Of a stretch of DNA of 64,000 bases, positions 28,793 through 38,231 are shown piece after piece (position 1 is the first letter of the stretch; each line of letters begins with the position of its first letter). The notes below the pieces were generated by a model. That model made no database searches. It was not told where the DNA came from and saw only the letters and a list, made by a program, of their open reading frames with translations. The stretch spans positions 1-64,000 of the forward strand of contig NZ_FMXC01000004.1 in assembly GCF_900103655.1 (NCBI RefSeq), written 5' to 3'. This DNA is from Lactobacillus kefiranofaciens (GTDB lineage Bacteria > Bacillota > Bacilli > Lactobacillales > Lactobacillaceae). Position numbers and translations under genes: made by a program.

Positions 28793-28962
28793 CTATGTAC
28801 GCCTTCTTAGTTTTTACTACGAACTTTATTCATTTTTCCTTATGGAATAACCGTAACACTTTTCTGAAGAAACAAGTCATAATCCGCTTTGGTGCTTCAC
28901 ATGGTATACTTAATTTCAGTAATGGCTAAGATATTTTCTAAAAAAGAAAGGCAATTAAATAA

Positions 28963-29991
28963 ATGAAAGTATTAATCGGTGGTTATACCAAAAAAACTTC
29001 TAAAGGTATTTATGAATTACCTTTTACCGGTGAAAATAATGATGCTCGACTAAGCAAAGCTGAGAATATTATCAGTGTGGGCGGGCCTACATACTTCCAA
29101 AAAGATGGAGATTTAGTTTTCGCGATTAATAACGCGGGAGACGAAGGCGGGATTAGTGCCTTTAAATTAAGCACACAAGGTGCAAGTGAAGTTGACCATT
29201 ACTTGACTCCTGGTGCTTCACCTGCTTATGTAGGAATCAATCGTGAACAAAAACTGCTTTACACGGCAAACTATCACACCGCTGTTTTATCAGTTTTCAG
29301 CTACAACAATGATGGCAAGTTAGACTTGATCACAACTACTACACATAAGGCTGAGATTCTTGGTCCTCGTCCAGAACAAACAGATGGCCCTCATCCTCAT
29401 TTCTTCGATCAAACTCCAGCTGGCAACTTGGTCAGCTGCGATTTAGGCAACGATACAGTTGATTTTTATCATCTTGAAAAAGGAAAATTAAAACATTTGG
29501 CTCAATACAAAAACGAGGCTGGCTTTGGCAGTCGTCACATTGTCTTCTCAAAAGATGGTAATTACTTCTACGTTGTCGGCGAATTATCCAGCAAAATTAA
29601 TGTAGTTAAGTTTAATGAAGATAACTGGAATTTTGAAAATATCGCCACAGTTAAGACTATTCCTGAAGACTTCACTGCTCATAACGGTGCCGCAGCTCTC
29701 TATATCAGTAAAGACGGCAAATATGTTTATAATTCCAATCGCGGTCATAATTCAATCACTGTCTTTAAAGTTAACGATGACCATACTTTGAGCTTAGTTC
29801 AACGGGTTTCAACCTTTGGTGATTTCCCTCGAGATTTCAATTGGGATGCTAACCAAAAATATGTCGTAGCTGCTAACCAAAACACTGATAATGCTACGCT
29901 TTACCTAAGAAACGCTGGAACAGGAACCCTAACTCCAATCCAAAAAGAAATTGCAGTTCCAGAAGGTACTCGCGTTTTATTTACTAAATAG
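28963..29991 (+). CDS. pgl: 6-phosphogluconolactonase (beta-propeller type)
   Basis: A 342-residue seven-bladed propeller of the lactonase family (YkgB/Pgl), hydrolysing 6-phosphogluconolactone in the oxidative pentose phosphate route. Typical family segments are GGYTKKTSKGIYEL at the start, GPRPEQTDGPHPHF, SCDLGNDTVDFY and YNSNRGHNSITVF. The ATG follows AAGAAAGG. A -10-like TATACT lies at 28905-28910. It ends at a strong terminator, so it is monocistronic. Confidence 0.88.
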   Translation: MKVLIGGYTKKTSKGIYELPFTGENNDARLSKAENIISVGGPTYFQKDGDLVFAINNAGDEGGISAFKLSTQGASEVDHYLTPGASPAYVGINREQKLLYTANYHTAVLSVFSYNNDGKLDLITTTTHKAEILGPRPEQTDGPHPHFFDQTPAGNLVSCDLGNDTVDFYHLEKGKLKHLAQYKNEAGFGSRHIVFSKDGNYFYVVGELSSKINVVKFNEDNWNFENIATVKTIPEDFTAHNGAAALYISKDGKYVYNSNRGHNSITVFKVNDDHTLSLVQRVSTFGDFPRDFNWDANQKYVVAANQNTDNATLYLRNAGTGTLTPIQKEIAVPEGTRVLFTK

Positions 29992-30009
29992 CTTCACTCT
30001 TCATTAATT

Positions 30010-30042
30010 AAGTCATGGCAATAGCTGTCATGACTTTTTTCT
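30010..30042 (+). terminator. pgl terminator
   Basis: Stem AAGTCATG / CATGACTT with an 11-base loop and a T6 tail. Confidence 0.85.
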
Positions 30043-30099
30043 TATCATTTTTTAAAGTAAAATAAGTAATAGATACTTTGAAATTAAGAAGGTGACAAA

Positions 30100-30792
30100 G
30101 TGAAACCAAAAATCATTCGCATTATCTTATTTATTCTAGGAGGACTGCTTGGATTACTATTACTTTATAAATTGTACTTAAGCTATCTCCCCGAATTAAA
30201 ACTATTAGTTCATTTTGACCACCATAATGAAGAGTTGCTAATTAAAATGGTCCGTAGTCATGGAATTGAAGATCTAGCCTTTTTATTCATTTTAAATGCT
30301 ATCTGCGTGGCAATTCCTGGTTTATCAAACGGAATTTTCTGCGTCTTAAATGGAATTTTATATGGCCCAGCTTTCGGCTTTATTGTTAACTGGATCAGTG
30401 ATATTTTAGGGCAAATCGTTCTGATGGAGCTCTTGCGCAAGCTTTATGATATTAAACATATGACCCATAGCAAGATTTATAAATTACTGACCTCACAAAA
30501 ATATCCAATGATTGCTTTAACAATCGGCTATATGATTCCGTTTATTCCGAGCGCAACCGTCAGTTACGTCAATGGCATGATTAATAAAAATAATCGTAAA
30601 AAACAGCTGCTTCCAATCGTGATTGGCGTAGCTCCCGTTGCTTATATTTATGCATACGGTGGCGACTCGATCCTCCACCTTGATAGCAGCAGGATCATTA
30701 AAGCGGTAATTGTTTTTATTGTACTGGCATTAATAGCCGGCGCTATTCTCTTAGTAATGAAAGTTTTAAAAGAACATGCAAAAAAAGCTTGA
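30100..30792 (+). CDS. VTT-domain (TVP38/TMEM64-like, DedA superfamily) membrane protein
   Basis: A 230-residue polytopic membrane protein. The VTT/SNARE-associated pattern is seen: AICVAIPGLSNGIFCVLNGILYGPAFGF in two hydrophobic stretches (kept here as a description of residues 67-94), and later GYMIPFIPSATVSYVNGMI. DedA-superfamily proteins can flip lipid carriers such as undecaprenyl phosphate; that role here is an inference. The start is GTG after AGAAGGTGAC. The terminator overlaps its stop. Confidence 0.82.
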   Translation: MKPKIIRIILFILGGLLGLLLLYKLYLSYLPELKLLVHFDHHNEELLIKMVRSHGIEDLAFLFILNAICVAIPGLSNGIFCVLNGILYGPAFGFIVNWISDILGQIVLMELLRKLYDIKHMTHSKIYKLLTSQKYPMIALTIGYMIPFIPSATVSYVNGMINKNNRKKQLLPIVIGVAPVAYIYAYGGDSILHLDSSRIIKAVIVFIVLALIAGAILLVMKVLKEHAKKA

Positions 30793-30813
30793 GTTTTAGC
30801 TCAAGCCTTTTTC
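30787..30813 (+). terminator. Bidirectional terminator between VTT gene and ohyA
   Basis: Stem GCTTGAG / CTCAAGC with a 6-base loop; A-run before and T-run after, so it serves both convergent genes. The VTT stop codon lies inside the first arm. Confidence 0.82.
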
Positions 30814-30829
30814 ATTTTGTCTTTTTTAT

Positions 30830-32605
30830 CTAAATTAAATTGGCTTCTTTAAGCAATTCTTCTACCCAAGTCTTCTTAATCTTCTTCATACCAGTTTTAA
30901 CTGCCCATTTTTCAGGCAATGGCATATCTTGATCTTCGATCTTCTTTTTATCTGACATGTAGTACATCGCACGCAGAAGCTGACGAATATCATAGATTGA
31001 ATCAAAGACTTCTGGAACGCCACGGTCAACATTAAGCAATGTGTAAACTGCTTCCATCGCAGTTCTAACTGAATATTCAGTAGTAAAGACCGTATCTCTA
31101 GTTGGCGATTCAGCGAAGTTCCCAATAAAGGCAATGTTAATTGATCCTTCTGGTACAACTGCAGGGCGATCGCCATCACGACGCGGCATGAAGTAACTAG
31201 TAATATATGGCATGTAAACCGGAACAGTATTCATATTCTCTTTACTAGCCATTTCACTAATTTGACTGTCTGGCACACCTAAGTGATATAGCAATTCTTC
31301 CGCAATTTCCTTACCAGTACAATCGACGATTCTCTTCTTAATGTAGTTACCTTCAGTATCTGAATACAAAGCATAAATCCAAACTACAATTTGATCTGGA
31401 TTTTGGCTCTTGAAGTGTGGCTGACGATGAATAGTAAAGCTAAGTTCCCAATTAGAGTCAACAATTGTGATAATCCCACCAGTATTAACTTTGCCATCAT
31501 AGAGACTACGCTTAGTCAACCGTTCAAAGTATGGGGCTAATTTTCTATTTTCTAAAGTAGCAGTTGCAGATACAAACCAGCTCCGCTCTGGCAAGTTTTC
31601 ACAGAAGACATCTGGATGACCAAAGGCCGGATCCTGCTTAGCCAAGTTTTCCCATAATTTCCAGGAGCTGCCCTTGGCATGAGTAATTGGAGCTGGCGTA
31701 TTTTGATCACCATAAGTTGAACTTTCAGTGATTGAACCATTAGTAATAAAGACAATATCATTTGGCGTTAAAGGAATTTCAGCTTCCTTGCCCTTTTGAG
31801 TCATGATAATTTTCTTGGCAATCTTTTGACTACCATCATGATCTACTTCTACATTCTTAACATGACAATCATATTCAAATTGAACGCCGTGATCCTTCAA
31901 GTAAGCCAATAATGGCTTAACCATTGATTCATATTGGTTATACTTGTTAAACTTCAAAGCAGTAAAATCTGGCAGGCCATCAATATGGTGAATGAAACGC
32001 ATGCAGTAGCGCCGCATTTCAGCTACTGAATGCCACTTTTCAAAAGCAAACATAGTTGACCAATAAGACCAGAAGTTAGTCTTGAAGAAGTCATCACTGA
32101 AGAATTCCTCAATAGTTTCACCCTCAAGTTCTTTTTCCGGAGTCATGATCAATTTCACAATTTCTTTAGTGCATTTGCCTAAACCATATTGACCATCGCT
32201 TGGCAGACGATCACCGCGCTTATATATTAACCGGCAATTTGATGAGTTAGGATCTTTTTTATCGAGCCAATAATATTCATCCAGATAGGATGCACCTGGA
32301 ATTTCCAAACTTGGAATTGAGCGATACATATCCCACAAACATTCAAAGTGGTTTTCCATTTCACGACCGCCACGCACTACAAAGCCTGCGTTAGGACGGT
32401 TGGCACCATCAAGTGAACCACCTGCGACTGGTAATTCTTCTAAAACATGAATATTTTTGCCCTTCATTTGAGCATCACGAACTAAGAATACAGCAGCAGA
32501 AAGTCCTGCCAATCCGCTACCAATAATATAAGCGGACTTATGATCTACACCTGCAGGCTTCTGAGCATCTGCAAGGGCTTCATAATTACCATTGGAATAA
32601 TACAT
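30830..32605 (-). CDS. ohyA: Oleate hydratase (myosin-cross-reactive antigen family)
   Basis: A 591-residue FAD-dependent enzyme that adds water to the cis-9 double bond of oleic and linoleic acid, giving 10-hydroxy fatty acids. This detoxifies free unsaturated fatty acids. The FAD-binding [12 protein letters not shown] is at about residues 29-40. The family segments [12 protein letters not shown] and [15 protein letters not shown] are intact. Length is usual for lactobacilli. It is monocistronic, with AGAGGAC before the ATG. Confidence 0.95.
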   Translation of the reverse strand: MYYSNGNYEALADAQKPAGVDHKSAYIIGSGLAGLSAAVFLVRDAQMKGKNIHVLEELPVAGGSLDGANRPNAGFVVRGGREMENHFECLWDMYRSIPSLEIPGASYLDEYYWLDKKDPNSSNCRLIYKRGDRLPSDGQYGLGKCTKEIVKLIMTPEKELEGETIEEFFSDDFFKTNFWSYWSTMFAFEKWHSVAEMRRYCMRFIHHIDGLPDFTALKFNKYNQYESMVKPLLAYLKDHGVQFEYDCHVKNVEVDHDGSQKIAKKIIMTQKGKEAEIPLTPNDIVFITNGSITESSTYGDQNTPAPITHAKGSSWKLWENLAKQDPAFGHPDVFCENLPERSWFVSATATLENRKLAPYFERLTKRSLYDGKVNTGGIITIVDSNWELSFTIHRQPHFKSQNPDQIVVWIYALYSDTEGNYIKKRIVDCTGKEIAEELLYHLGVPDSQISEMASKENMNTVPVYMPYITSYFMPRRDGDRPAVVPEGSINIAFIGNFAESPTRDTVFTTEYSVRTAMEAVYTLLNVDRGVPEVFDSIYDIRQLLRAMYYMSDKKKIEDQDMPLPEKWAVKTGMKKIKKTWVEELLKEANLI

Positions 32606-32721
32606 AAAAGTGTCCTCTTTTCTGTATAGGTATAATTTTATCTTACACTTTCAATTCTAAAGAAAACGGTTTCCTTATGCAAGTCCTTAGTAGATTTCGC
32701 TAATAATTTTAGAATTCTTTA

Positions 32722-33634
32722 TTAATTAGCTAATTTACGCCATAATTCTTGCATATCAAGAGGATCACTGACCTCGACAGTTTGTAGCTGATCATGATTA
32801 AAAGAATCTGGAAAATTTAGATAAAAGCAGTTTAAAACTTGCCGTTTAAAGCCATCTTTAATCCCGTATAATGGATCACCATACAAGGGATGACCTAAAT
32901 AAGCCATGTGCACGCGTATCTGGTGCGTTCTCCCAGTAAGTAAGCGGAGCTGGATTAGACTAGCACCCGGAACTTGCTTAAGAACTTGATACTGTGTTTG
33001 TGCTTTTTTACCATCGGCAACTACTGCCCGCTTCACCCCACTACCCTTTTTACCAATTGGTTGATTAATCAAACCAGTCAATTCAGTTTCAGTAAAATTA
33101 CCATGGACAATGGCATGATATTTTTTGATAAATTTTTCTTTGCCGAGCTTGCTAAAACGAGCATGGGCAACCGCATTTTTACCTACTAAAACTAAGCCAG
33201 AAGTATCTCGGTCAAGCCGCGTAATAACATGTGGCTTCAAATTGACATTGTGGCTTCAAATTGACATTTTTTCGTGCGAAATAGCCCATAACCCGGTTAA
33301 CCACCGCATCATTATCTTCATACCTAGAGGGAATAGACAAAACACCAGCAGTCTTATTAACAATCAAATAATTTTTAGTTTCTAAAACAATTTTGATCGG
33401 ATTGGTAGACGGCTTTAAGAAATCATTTTTCTTTTCTTCTCCAGTAACGAAAATTACTTCATCCCCAGCTTTTAGCTGAAAACTAAGATACCGTCTCTTG
33501 TGATTCACCAAGATCATGCCATGGTGATAACGAGCCTTAATCAAGGCCTGATGTGAAAAACCGTTTTTTAACAAAAAAGAGCCCAATTTTTTTGGGTCTC
33601 TTTCATGCACAATTAGTTTGAATAAACTAGTCAT
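32722..33634 (-). pseudogene. RluA/RluD-family pseudouridine synthase, frameshifted by a 19-bp duplication
   Basis: The 5' part (33634 to about 33250) encodes an S4-like segment and the start of the synthase domain. The 3' part (from about 33240 to 32722) begins KPHVITRLDRDTSGLVLVG, holding the catalytic Asp of HRLDRDTSG. They are in different frames. The break is exactly at a perfect tandem duplication of 19 bp (33230-33248 and 33249-33267). Taking out one copy restores KNVNLKPHVITRLDRDTSG. The start at 33634 overlaps the nadK end by 8 bp. The nadK-rluD order matches Bacillus yjbN-yjbO. An assembly or sequencing artefact is possible but a clean duplication points to a real event. Confidence 0.9.
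33230..33267. repeat. Perfect 19-bp tandem duplication
   Basis: The unit tgtggcttcaaattgacat occurs twice in direct succession (33230-33248, 33249-33267). Nineteen is not a multiple of three, so it shifts the reading frame of the pseudouridine synthase gene. Confidence 0.97.
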
Positions 33635-34430
33635 TTTCTTTATTTTCTCCAATAAATGCATCTTCTACACGTGACCAAAAATGATGGTGTCCAAAACGAT
33701 CAAATTGAATCGAATGCCTAGAAATACGATATTCAATTTTCTTGGCATTACGGACATCTATTCTTGCTCCATCTACCGTCATCACGAAATGATCTGCATT
33801 AGGAATAATTGTAATCCATTGATCTGGTGCAATCACAATTGGCGCAGATAATGTCCTAAATACACGATTGTTAATCGAGGCAATTTCTGTCATCTGTAAA
33901 GCCTTTAAACGGGGATGAATCACTGCCCCACCTAAGGACTTGCTATAAGCCGTAGATCCCGTAGGTGTAGATACACATAGGCCATCCCCACGAAAATTTT
34001 CAAATAATTCATCGTTAATGTACACATCAGCTTCTAGAGTATGCGAAACCCGCTTCACTGCCGATTCATTAACGGCTAGATGATATTGCGTCTCACCCGA
34101 CTCTGTCAGCATCTTAATTTCAAGCAAGGGGTATTTGGCTGGCTCTCCTTTAGTCATAAAAAGTGCATCTACCATCTTATCAATGTCATAATTACGCCAA
34201 TCCGTATAAAAACCCAGGTGTCCCGTATGAACCCCAATGAAGCGCACTGAGTCTACCTGATTTTCATAACGGTGAAAGGCATTAATTAATGTGCCATCCC
34301 CACCTACGGTAATTACCACATCAGGATATTTAGCATCATACACAACACCTTTTTTATCTAATAACTCCTTTAAACGAGCCACTGTTTTTAGCGTCTGGTC
34401 GTAGTTATTATGCGCGATCGTTACTTTCAT
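33627..34430 (-). CDS. nadK: NAD kinase
   Basis: Phosphorylates NAD to NADP. The 267-residue protein has the GGDGT motif (TVGGDGTLINAFH, about 41-53), the second conserved block NESAVKRVSHTL and the glycine-rich GDGLCVSTPTGSTAYSKSLGG. It overlaps relQ by 4 bp upstream and the pseudouridine synthase gene by 8 bp downstream, so relQ-nadK-rluD-like form one operon, as in Bacillus (yjbM-yjbN-yjbO). Confidence 0.96.
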   Translation of the reverse strand: MKVTIAHNNYDQTLKTVARLKELLDKKGVVYDAKYPDVVITVGGDGTLINAFHRYENQVDSVRFIGVHTGHLGFYTDWRNYDIDKMVDALFMTKGEPAKYPLLEIKMLTESGETQYHLAVNESAVKRVSHTLEADVYINDELFENFRGDGLCVSTPTGSTAYSKSLGGAVIHPRLKALQMTEIASINNRVFRTLSAPIVIAPDQWITIIPNADHFVMTVDGARIDVRNAKKIEYRISRHSIQFDRFGHHHFWSRVEDAFIGENKEND

Positions 34431-35062
34431 AACTTTTCCTTGCCCTTATTCTTGGTAAAAATCTTCTGAGCTTCTTGAACCTCATCTTTAATCGACGACA
34501 TTTCTTCATCCAAGCGATAAGCAGCTTCAGCTGTAGACTTCAAACGTTCAGAAATATCATCTGGATAGACACCTTGATATTTATAATTTAAGGTATGTTC
34601 TACAGTAGCCCAGAAATTCATTGCTAAGGTTCTAATTTGAATCTCTGCAATTAATTTTTTAGGGCCCTCAGGCAGATAAACAGTATAATTAATCACCATG
34701 TGATATGAACGATATCCGGATGGTTTGGCATTTTTGATATAATCACGCTCTTCAACTACTTCCATGTCATCACGAGCGTGAATTAAATCTACCACCTTAT
34801 AGATATCATCGACAAATTGCGTTACGATTCGAATACCAGCGATGTCCTGCATATCCGTTTCAATTACGTCTGGATTAATCACCCGACGCTGCATCTTTTC
34901 TTTAATAGAATCTACTGTTTTAACCCTACCAATTACAAACTCAATCGGTGAATGTTCTCCCTTAGTTAAAAAGCCTTGTCTAAGAGAACGAAATTTAACC
35001 TTTAATTCACGAACAGCTTCGTTATAAGGCCACAAGAAATTATCCCAATCTATTTCTTTCAT
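34427..35062 (-). CDS. relQ: Small alarmone synthetase (RelQ/YjbM type)
   Basis: A 211-residue single-domain (p)ppGpp synthetase without hydrolase, TGS or ACT domains. The RelA/SpoT synthetase pattern is present: IGRVKTVDSIKEKMQRR, the D-I-A-G-I-R block QDIAGIRIVTQFVDDIY, and KPSGYRSYHMVINY. The C-terminal helices are those of tetramer-forming RelQ proteins. Members are usually controlled by transcription on envelope or alkaline stress. It is divergent from the CYTH gene and leads the relQ-nadK operon. Confidence 0.93.
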   Translation of the reverse strand: MKEIDWDNFLWPYNEAVRELKVKFRSLRQGFLTKGEHSPIEFVIGRVKTVDSIKEKMQRRVINPDVIETDMQDIAGIRIVTQFVDDIYKVVDLIHARDDMEVVEERDYIKNAKPSGYRSYHMVINYTVYLPEGPKKLIAEIQIRTLAMNFWATVEHTLNYKYQGVYPDDISERLKSTAEAAYRLDEEMSSIKDEVQEAQKIFTKNKGKEKL

Positions 35063-35137
35063 GAGAAAACATTCCTTTCTTAAGCAAACAAACTCATTTT
35101 ACCATATAATTAATGTAGATAGTTTGGAGGAAAAATT

Positions 35138-35746
35138 ATGAGTAAAAATCGCGAAATTGAAGCCAAAACACTATTAACTAAAAATATTTATGAAAAAATC
35201 ACCCATTCATTCCCAGTAAAACAAGATTTTGTCCAAGAGAATTATTATTTTGACACTCCTAATAGTCTGTTAAAAAAGCACCAAATTAGTCTAAGAATTA
35301 GAATTTACGCTGACCATGCCGAACAAACAATGAAAGTTCCAGATCCTAATCCCGTGCAAAAAAATTTTCATGAAGTAATTGAAATCAATGACAACCTAAC
35401 TCATGCCGAAGCTAAAAAATTAGTTGCACAAAAGCATTTTACTTTTCAAGGCAATATCGGTCATTATCTGAATGAGCATTTTAAACAAGAGCAAAAAGAT
35501 CTAGCTCTTTTTACCTGGAGTAAAACACGTCGCATCCTCATGAATGGACCTAAAAATGCCGAGTTAACTTTAGACGCGACATCATATCCAGATGGCTACC
35601 AAGACTTTGAACTCGAAATCGAAAATACTAACCCTAAATTAATTGGTCAAGTTCAGCAAGTGCTAGAATATGATTATGATTTTAGTCAAACCAGTACTAA
35701 TACTAATCAAAGCAAGATCGCTCGTGCAAACGCTCACAGAAAATAA
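35138..35746 (+). CDS. yjbK: CYTH domain protein (YjbK type)
   Basis: A 202-residue protein of the triphosphate tunnel metalloenzyme fold. The ExExK-type signature is at the very start (REIEAKTLL), followed by alternate charged strands such as QENYYFDTPN, SLRIRIYADHAEQTMKVP and ELTLDATSYPDGYQDFELEIE. Substrates of this group include inorganic triphosphate; here unknown. It faces relQ, as in Bacillus. RBS TTGGAGG precedes the ATG. Confidence 0.88.
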   Translation: MSKNREIEAKTLLTKNIYEKITHSFPVKQDFVQENYYFDTPNSLLKKHQISLRIRIYADHAEQTMKVPDPNPVQKNFHEVIEINDNLTHAEAKKLVAQKHFTFQGNIGHYLNEHFKQEQKDLALFTWSKTRRILMNGPKNAELTLDATSYPDGYQDFELEIENTNPKLIGQVQQVLEYDYDFSQTSTNTNQSKIARANAHRK

Positions 35747-35832
35747 CATATAGAAAATAAAGCATATTTTTTGTCACTGTTTTTGTTTCTTGCTAAAGTA
35801 ACAATTAGTAAAATATCAAAGAGGTCGAGAGT

Positions 35833-36450
35833 ATGTTTGAAATTTTTCTATTCATCAATCCAATAGGAATCTATTGCTATGACACAGAAAGACAAATCCG
35901 TAAAACCGTTGATGAATTAGGGGTAGATGTTTGTTATCATTACATCCCAATCGCTAATGTTTGTCTAGTTAATGACGATGCCATCCGTCGTCGTCAAGAT
36001 GCCCAAAAATTGCCTGATATCAGTACTTTTTCTAAAGCTACTTATGAAGCACTAGAGAACTATCATGCAATCAAGCTAACTTATGGTAATAAAAAGGCAC
36101 GCAGATATTTATATGAATTGCAAAAACGGTTAAGTCAAGACGCTTCTGCTTATAAGCCTGAATTGTTACAAGAGATTGCAACTGAACTAGATATTAAGAA
36201 TTCACCCATTGAAACGATTAAGCAGAGCGATTATCTACATACTTCAATTAAAGAAGACCAAAAACTGGCTAATCAATGGAGAATTCAAGCTACGCCTACA
36301 ACTATTATTTTTGACGAAAATAATGATCAAAACGGCGTCTTACTTGAAGGGCCAGTTAACCAAACTGACTTGATTCATCTATTTTTACCTAACTCATCTA
36401 ATTGGTTCTCCAATTTTTTACCACAACAAAATCATTTGCGCCTGATCTAA
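35833..36450 (+). CDS. spxH: DsbA-like adaptor (SpxH/YjbH type)
   Basis: A 205-residue thioredoxin-fold protein. In Bacillus, YjbH (SpxH) hands Spx to ClpXP for degradation. The N-terminal strand FLFINPIGIYCYDTE shows the family's degenerate redox site with one Cys only, and the late block RIQATPTTIIFDE has the cis-Pro. Spx itself is encoded 2 kb away, and the gene order fits the Bacillus spx-mecA-coiA-yjbH-yjbK-yjbM series. Its 3' end overlaps the convergent coiA end by 33 bp. Confidence 0.85.
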   Translation: MFEIFLFINPIGIYCYDTERQIRKTVDELGVDVCYHYIPIANVCLVNDDAIRRRQDAQKLPDISTFSKATYEALENYHAIKLTYGNKKARRYLYELQKRLSQDASAYKPELLQEIATELDIKNSPIETIKQSDYLHTSIKEDQKLANQWRIQATPTTIIFDENNDQNGVLLEGPVNQTDLIHLFLPNSSNWFSNFLPQQNHLRLI

Positions 36451-37308
36451 ATCAAGGCGTTTTTTTCGCAAAAATTTAGTTACTGAATCTTCTTCACCAG
36501 GATCTCGCCAAACTTGAAACAAACTATCCGGTAAATCCGTAACAGTCATTTTTCTCTCATACAACATTTGGCCGATTCGCAAGCCTAATTTACTCTTCTG
36601 CCTTATTTGTTTAATTAAGTATTCTCTTTGACTAGCTTTTTGTAAGACATACTTTCTCTTCAACGGCCTAAAATTCCAGAACGTTCTTAGATCAACCTCG
36701 TCTAATGCAAAATACTTGGTTTGATAGACTAACTTCTTAGTAAGTGGCTCCTGTAAAACATTATATTTTAAACAGAAATAATTTCTCTTAGGATTTACTT
36801 CCAAATAATAGTTACCCCATTTTTTATTTTTTCTAAAAAAGATTAATTGAGTATGCTTTAAGTTTCTTTTTAAATAATGTCGTTGACCTACAATCCAAAT
36901 ATCCATTACGCCAATTGTTTTATATAGGTTATGACGATGATTAAATTCGGCAGTACTTAATGGTGCACATTGTACCTCAAAAGCTAATTTTTTAGATGCC
37001 AACACATCCGCCCGCAATTGTCCATCTGCTAATGGTATCTCTACCTGAGCATTGAACCCAGCAGCTGTCAGCGCTGATTTGAGGAGCATCTTAGACAGAT
37101 GATGTTCTTCTTTTTCTCCTAAGGCACTGCCATAACTAGATATATGCTTAAAGAAAGCAGCTTTCTGCTCTGAAACAATTAAAATTACCTTTTTATTGCA
37201 ATGAGGACAACGATAATTATCCCAGTTTAACTTTTTTTGTCCTTTATTTACCAAATATGCTTCACTAACCGCAAGTACAATTTTCTTATTTAACATGGCT
37301 GCATACAT
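36418..37308 (-). CDS. coiA: Competence protein CoiA
   Basis: A 296-residue protein needed in streptococci for recombination of imported DNA. The N-terminal zinc-finger-like CPHCNKK (about 36-42) and the nuclease-like middle (HHLSKMLLK, then RADVLASKKLAFEVQCAP, a PD-(D/E)xK-like core D-x-n-E-x-Q) are visible. I chose the ATG at 37308 because GGGTGAT lies right before it; upstream codons fall inside a competence-type promoter box. The gene appears intact, unlike comFA. Confidence 0.9.
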   Translation of the reverse strand: MYAAMLNKKIVLAVSEAYLVNKGQKKLNWDNYRCPHCNKKVILIVSEQKAAFFKHISSYGSALGEKEEHHLSKMLLKSALTAAGFNAQVEIPLADGQLRADVLASKKLAFEVQCAPLSTAEFNHRHNLYKTIGVMDIWIVGQRHYLKRNLKHTQLIFFRKNKKWGNYYLEVNPKRNYFCLKYNVLQEPLTKKLVYQTKYFALDEVDLRTFWNFRPLKRKYVLQKASQREYLIKQIRQKSKLGLRIGQMLYERKMTVTDLPDSLFQVWRDPGEEDSVTKFLRKKRLDLDQAQMILLW

Positions 37309-37324
37309 TTTTATCACCCATGTT

Positions 37325-37340
37325 TTATTACGCAAAAAAG
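37325..37340 (-). promoter_or_regulatory. Competence-type (ComX/SigH) box before coiA
   Basis: Minus strand CTTTTTTGCGTAATAA, with the GCG 25 bases before the coiA ATG. It matches the comFA and recA boxes. The T-tract is also the tail of the mecA terminator. Confidence 0.65.
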
Positions 37341-37365
37341 AGCCGTTTTTTCACACCGACTCTTT
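37334..37365 (-). terminator. mecA terminator
   Basis: Minus-strand stem AAAGAGTCG / CGGCTCTTT (one G-U pair), 11-base loop, T6 tail. The T-tail is shared with the coiA competence box. Confidence 0.8.
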
Positions 37366-37383
37366 TTCTTTAAAAAATCTTAA

Positions 37384-38139
37384 TTATTTATTTGATACTA
37401 AAAAATAGTGACGAATATTACCTAAAGCATCTTGTCGCAACAAGCATTTGCCAGTTTCCTTAACAGTATTCATTTCTTCATCATTAATCTTAATACCATA
37501 CTCATTAGCAATTGCCCAGGCATCTGCCGGTTTGAGTTCAGCATAATTTTCATCAAGAAAAGCTAAGTCCAAGTAATATTGCCCACGCAAATAGTATAAG
37601 CTTGAAGCCAAATCGCTAACTCGCAAACTATCAGCTAACTCGATTACATTGCCTAATTCATTAAAACTGTAAGCATGCTTTTTCTGAAATTTCCAATATT
37701 CATTATTAACGCTGCTATCTTGATTAGTATTAGCTTCCTGCTGCTTTTGCACTGCAGGATCAAGTTCGGTATTTAAATCATCATCTGGATCAAGATCGAA
37801 CAAACTCCTTCTTGCATCAGATTGCGTCTGCTTTTGATTAGTGGTATCTTCATCGTCAAACCCGCTGTTCATCATCTTTCGTAAAGTATTTGCTTCATCC
37901 GGATGAACCTTAGTAATCATTAGATCAAGGCCAACATTATTAGGCATTACTTGAAAAGTAACTGGTACACCCTGGCCAAAAGTATGATCCGTATCAACTT
38001 CAGATAAGATTGAGTAAAAGAATTTCTGGATCTTTTCTTTGTCACCCAACAAATCTAAAACCTTTAAACCGCGATGGGCTAACTCATCTTTATTAATTCT
38101 AACCCTGATCGTATTTTCATTAATATGATCCACTTGCAC
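37384..38139 (-). CDS. mecA: Adaptor protein MecA
   Basis: A 251-residue ClpC adaptor. In Bacillus and streptococci MecA targets competence regulators (ComK or ComX) for degradation. The N-terminal substrate-binding domain (about 1-80, MQVDHINENTIRVRINKDE) and the C-terminal ClpC-binding domain (about 155-251) are joined by an acidic, Gln- and Asp-rich linker. clpC is not in the window. It lies between spx and coiA, each with its own promoter or terminator. Confidence 0.93.
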   Translation of the reverse strand: MQVDHINENTIRVRINKDELAHRGLKVLDLLGDKEKIQKFFYSILSEVDTDHTFGQGVPVTFQVMPNNVGLDLMITKVHPDEANTLRKMMNSGFDDEDTTNQKQTQSDARRSLFDLDPDDDLNTELDPAVQKQQEANTNQDSSVNNEYWKFQKKHAYSFNELGNVIELADSLRVSDLASSLYYLRGQYYLDLAFLDENYAELKPADAWAIANEYGIKINDEEMNTVKETGKCLLRQDALGNIRHYFLVSNK

Positions 38140-38196
38140 AGGAATTTCACCTCCATGATTAATATAAATCTATTGTAGCGTACTTCTTGTTTAAAC

Positions 38197-38226
38197 CAAA
38201 AGTGTTAGCTTTAACACTAACACCTT
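38197..38226 (-). terminator. spx terminator
   Basis: Minus-strand stem GGTGTTAG / CTAACACT with flanking A and T runs, between spx and mecA. Confidence 0.75.
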
Positions 38227-38231
38227 TATCT

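Noticed and set aside
28793-28962. Riboswitch or other leader RNA before pgl
   Set aside because: I see a -10-like TATACT but no recognisable riboswitch structure or terminator/antiterminator pair.
32722-33240. Treating the two pseudouridine synthase ORFs as two separate genes
   Set aside because: They are halves of one RluA-type protein, and removing one copy of the 19-bp duplication joins them exactly.
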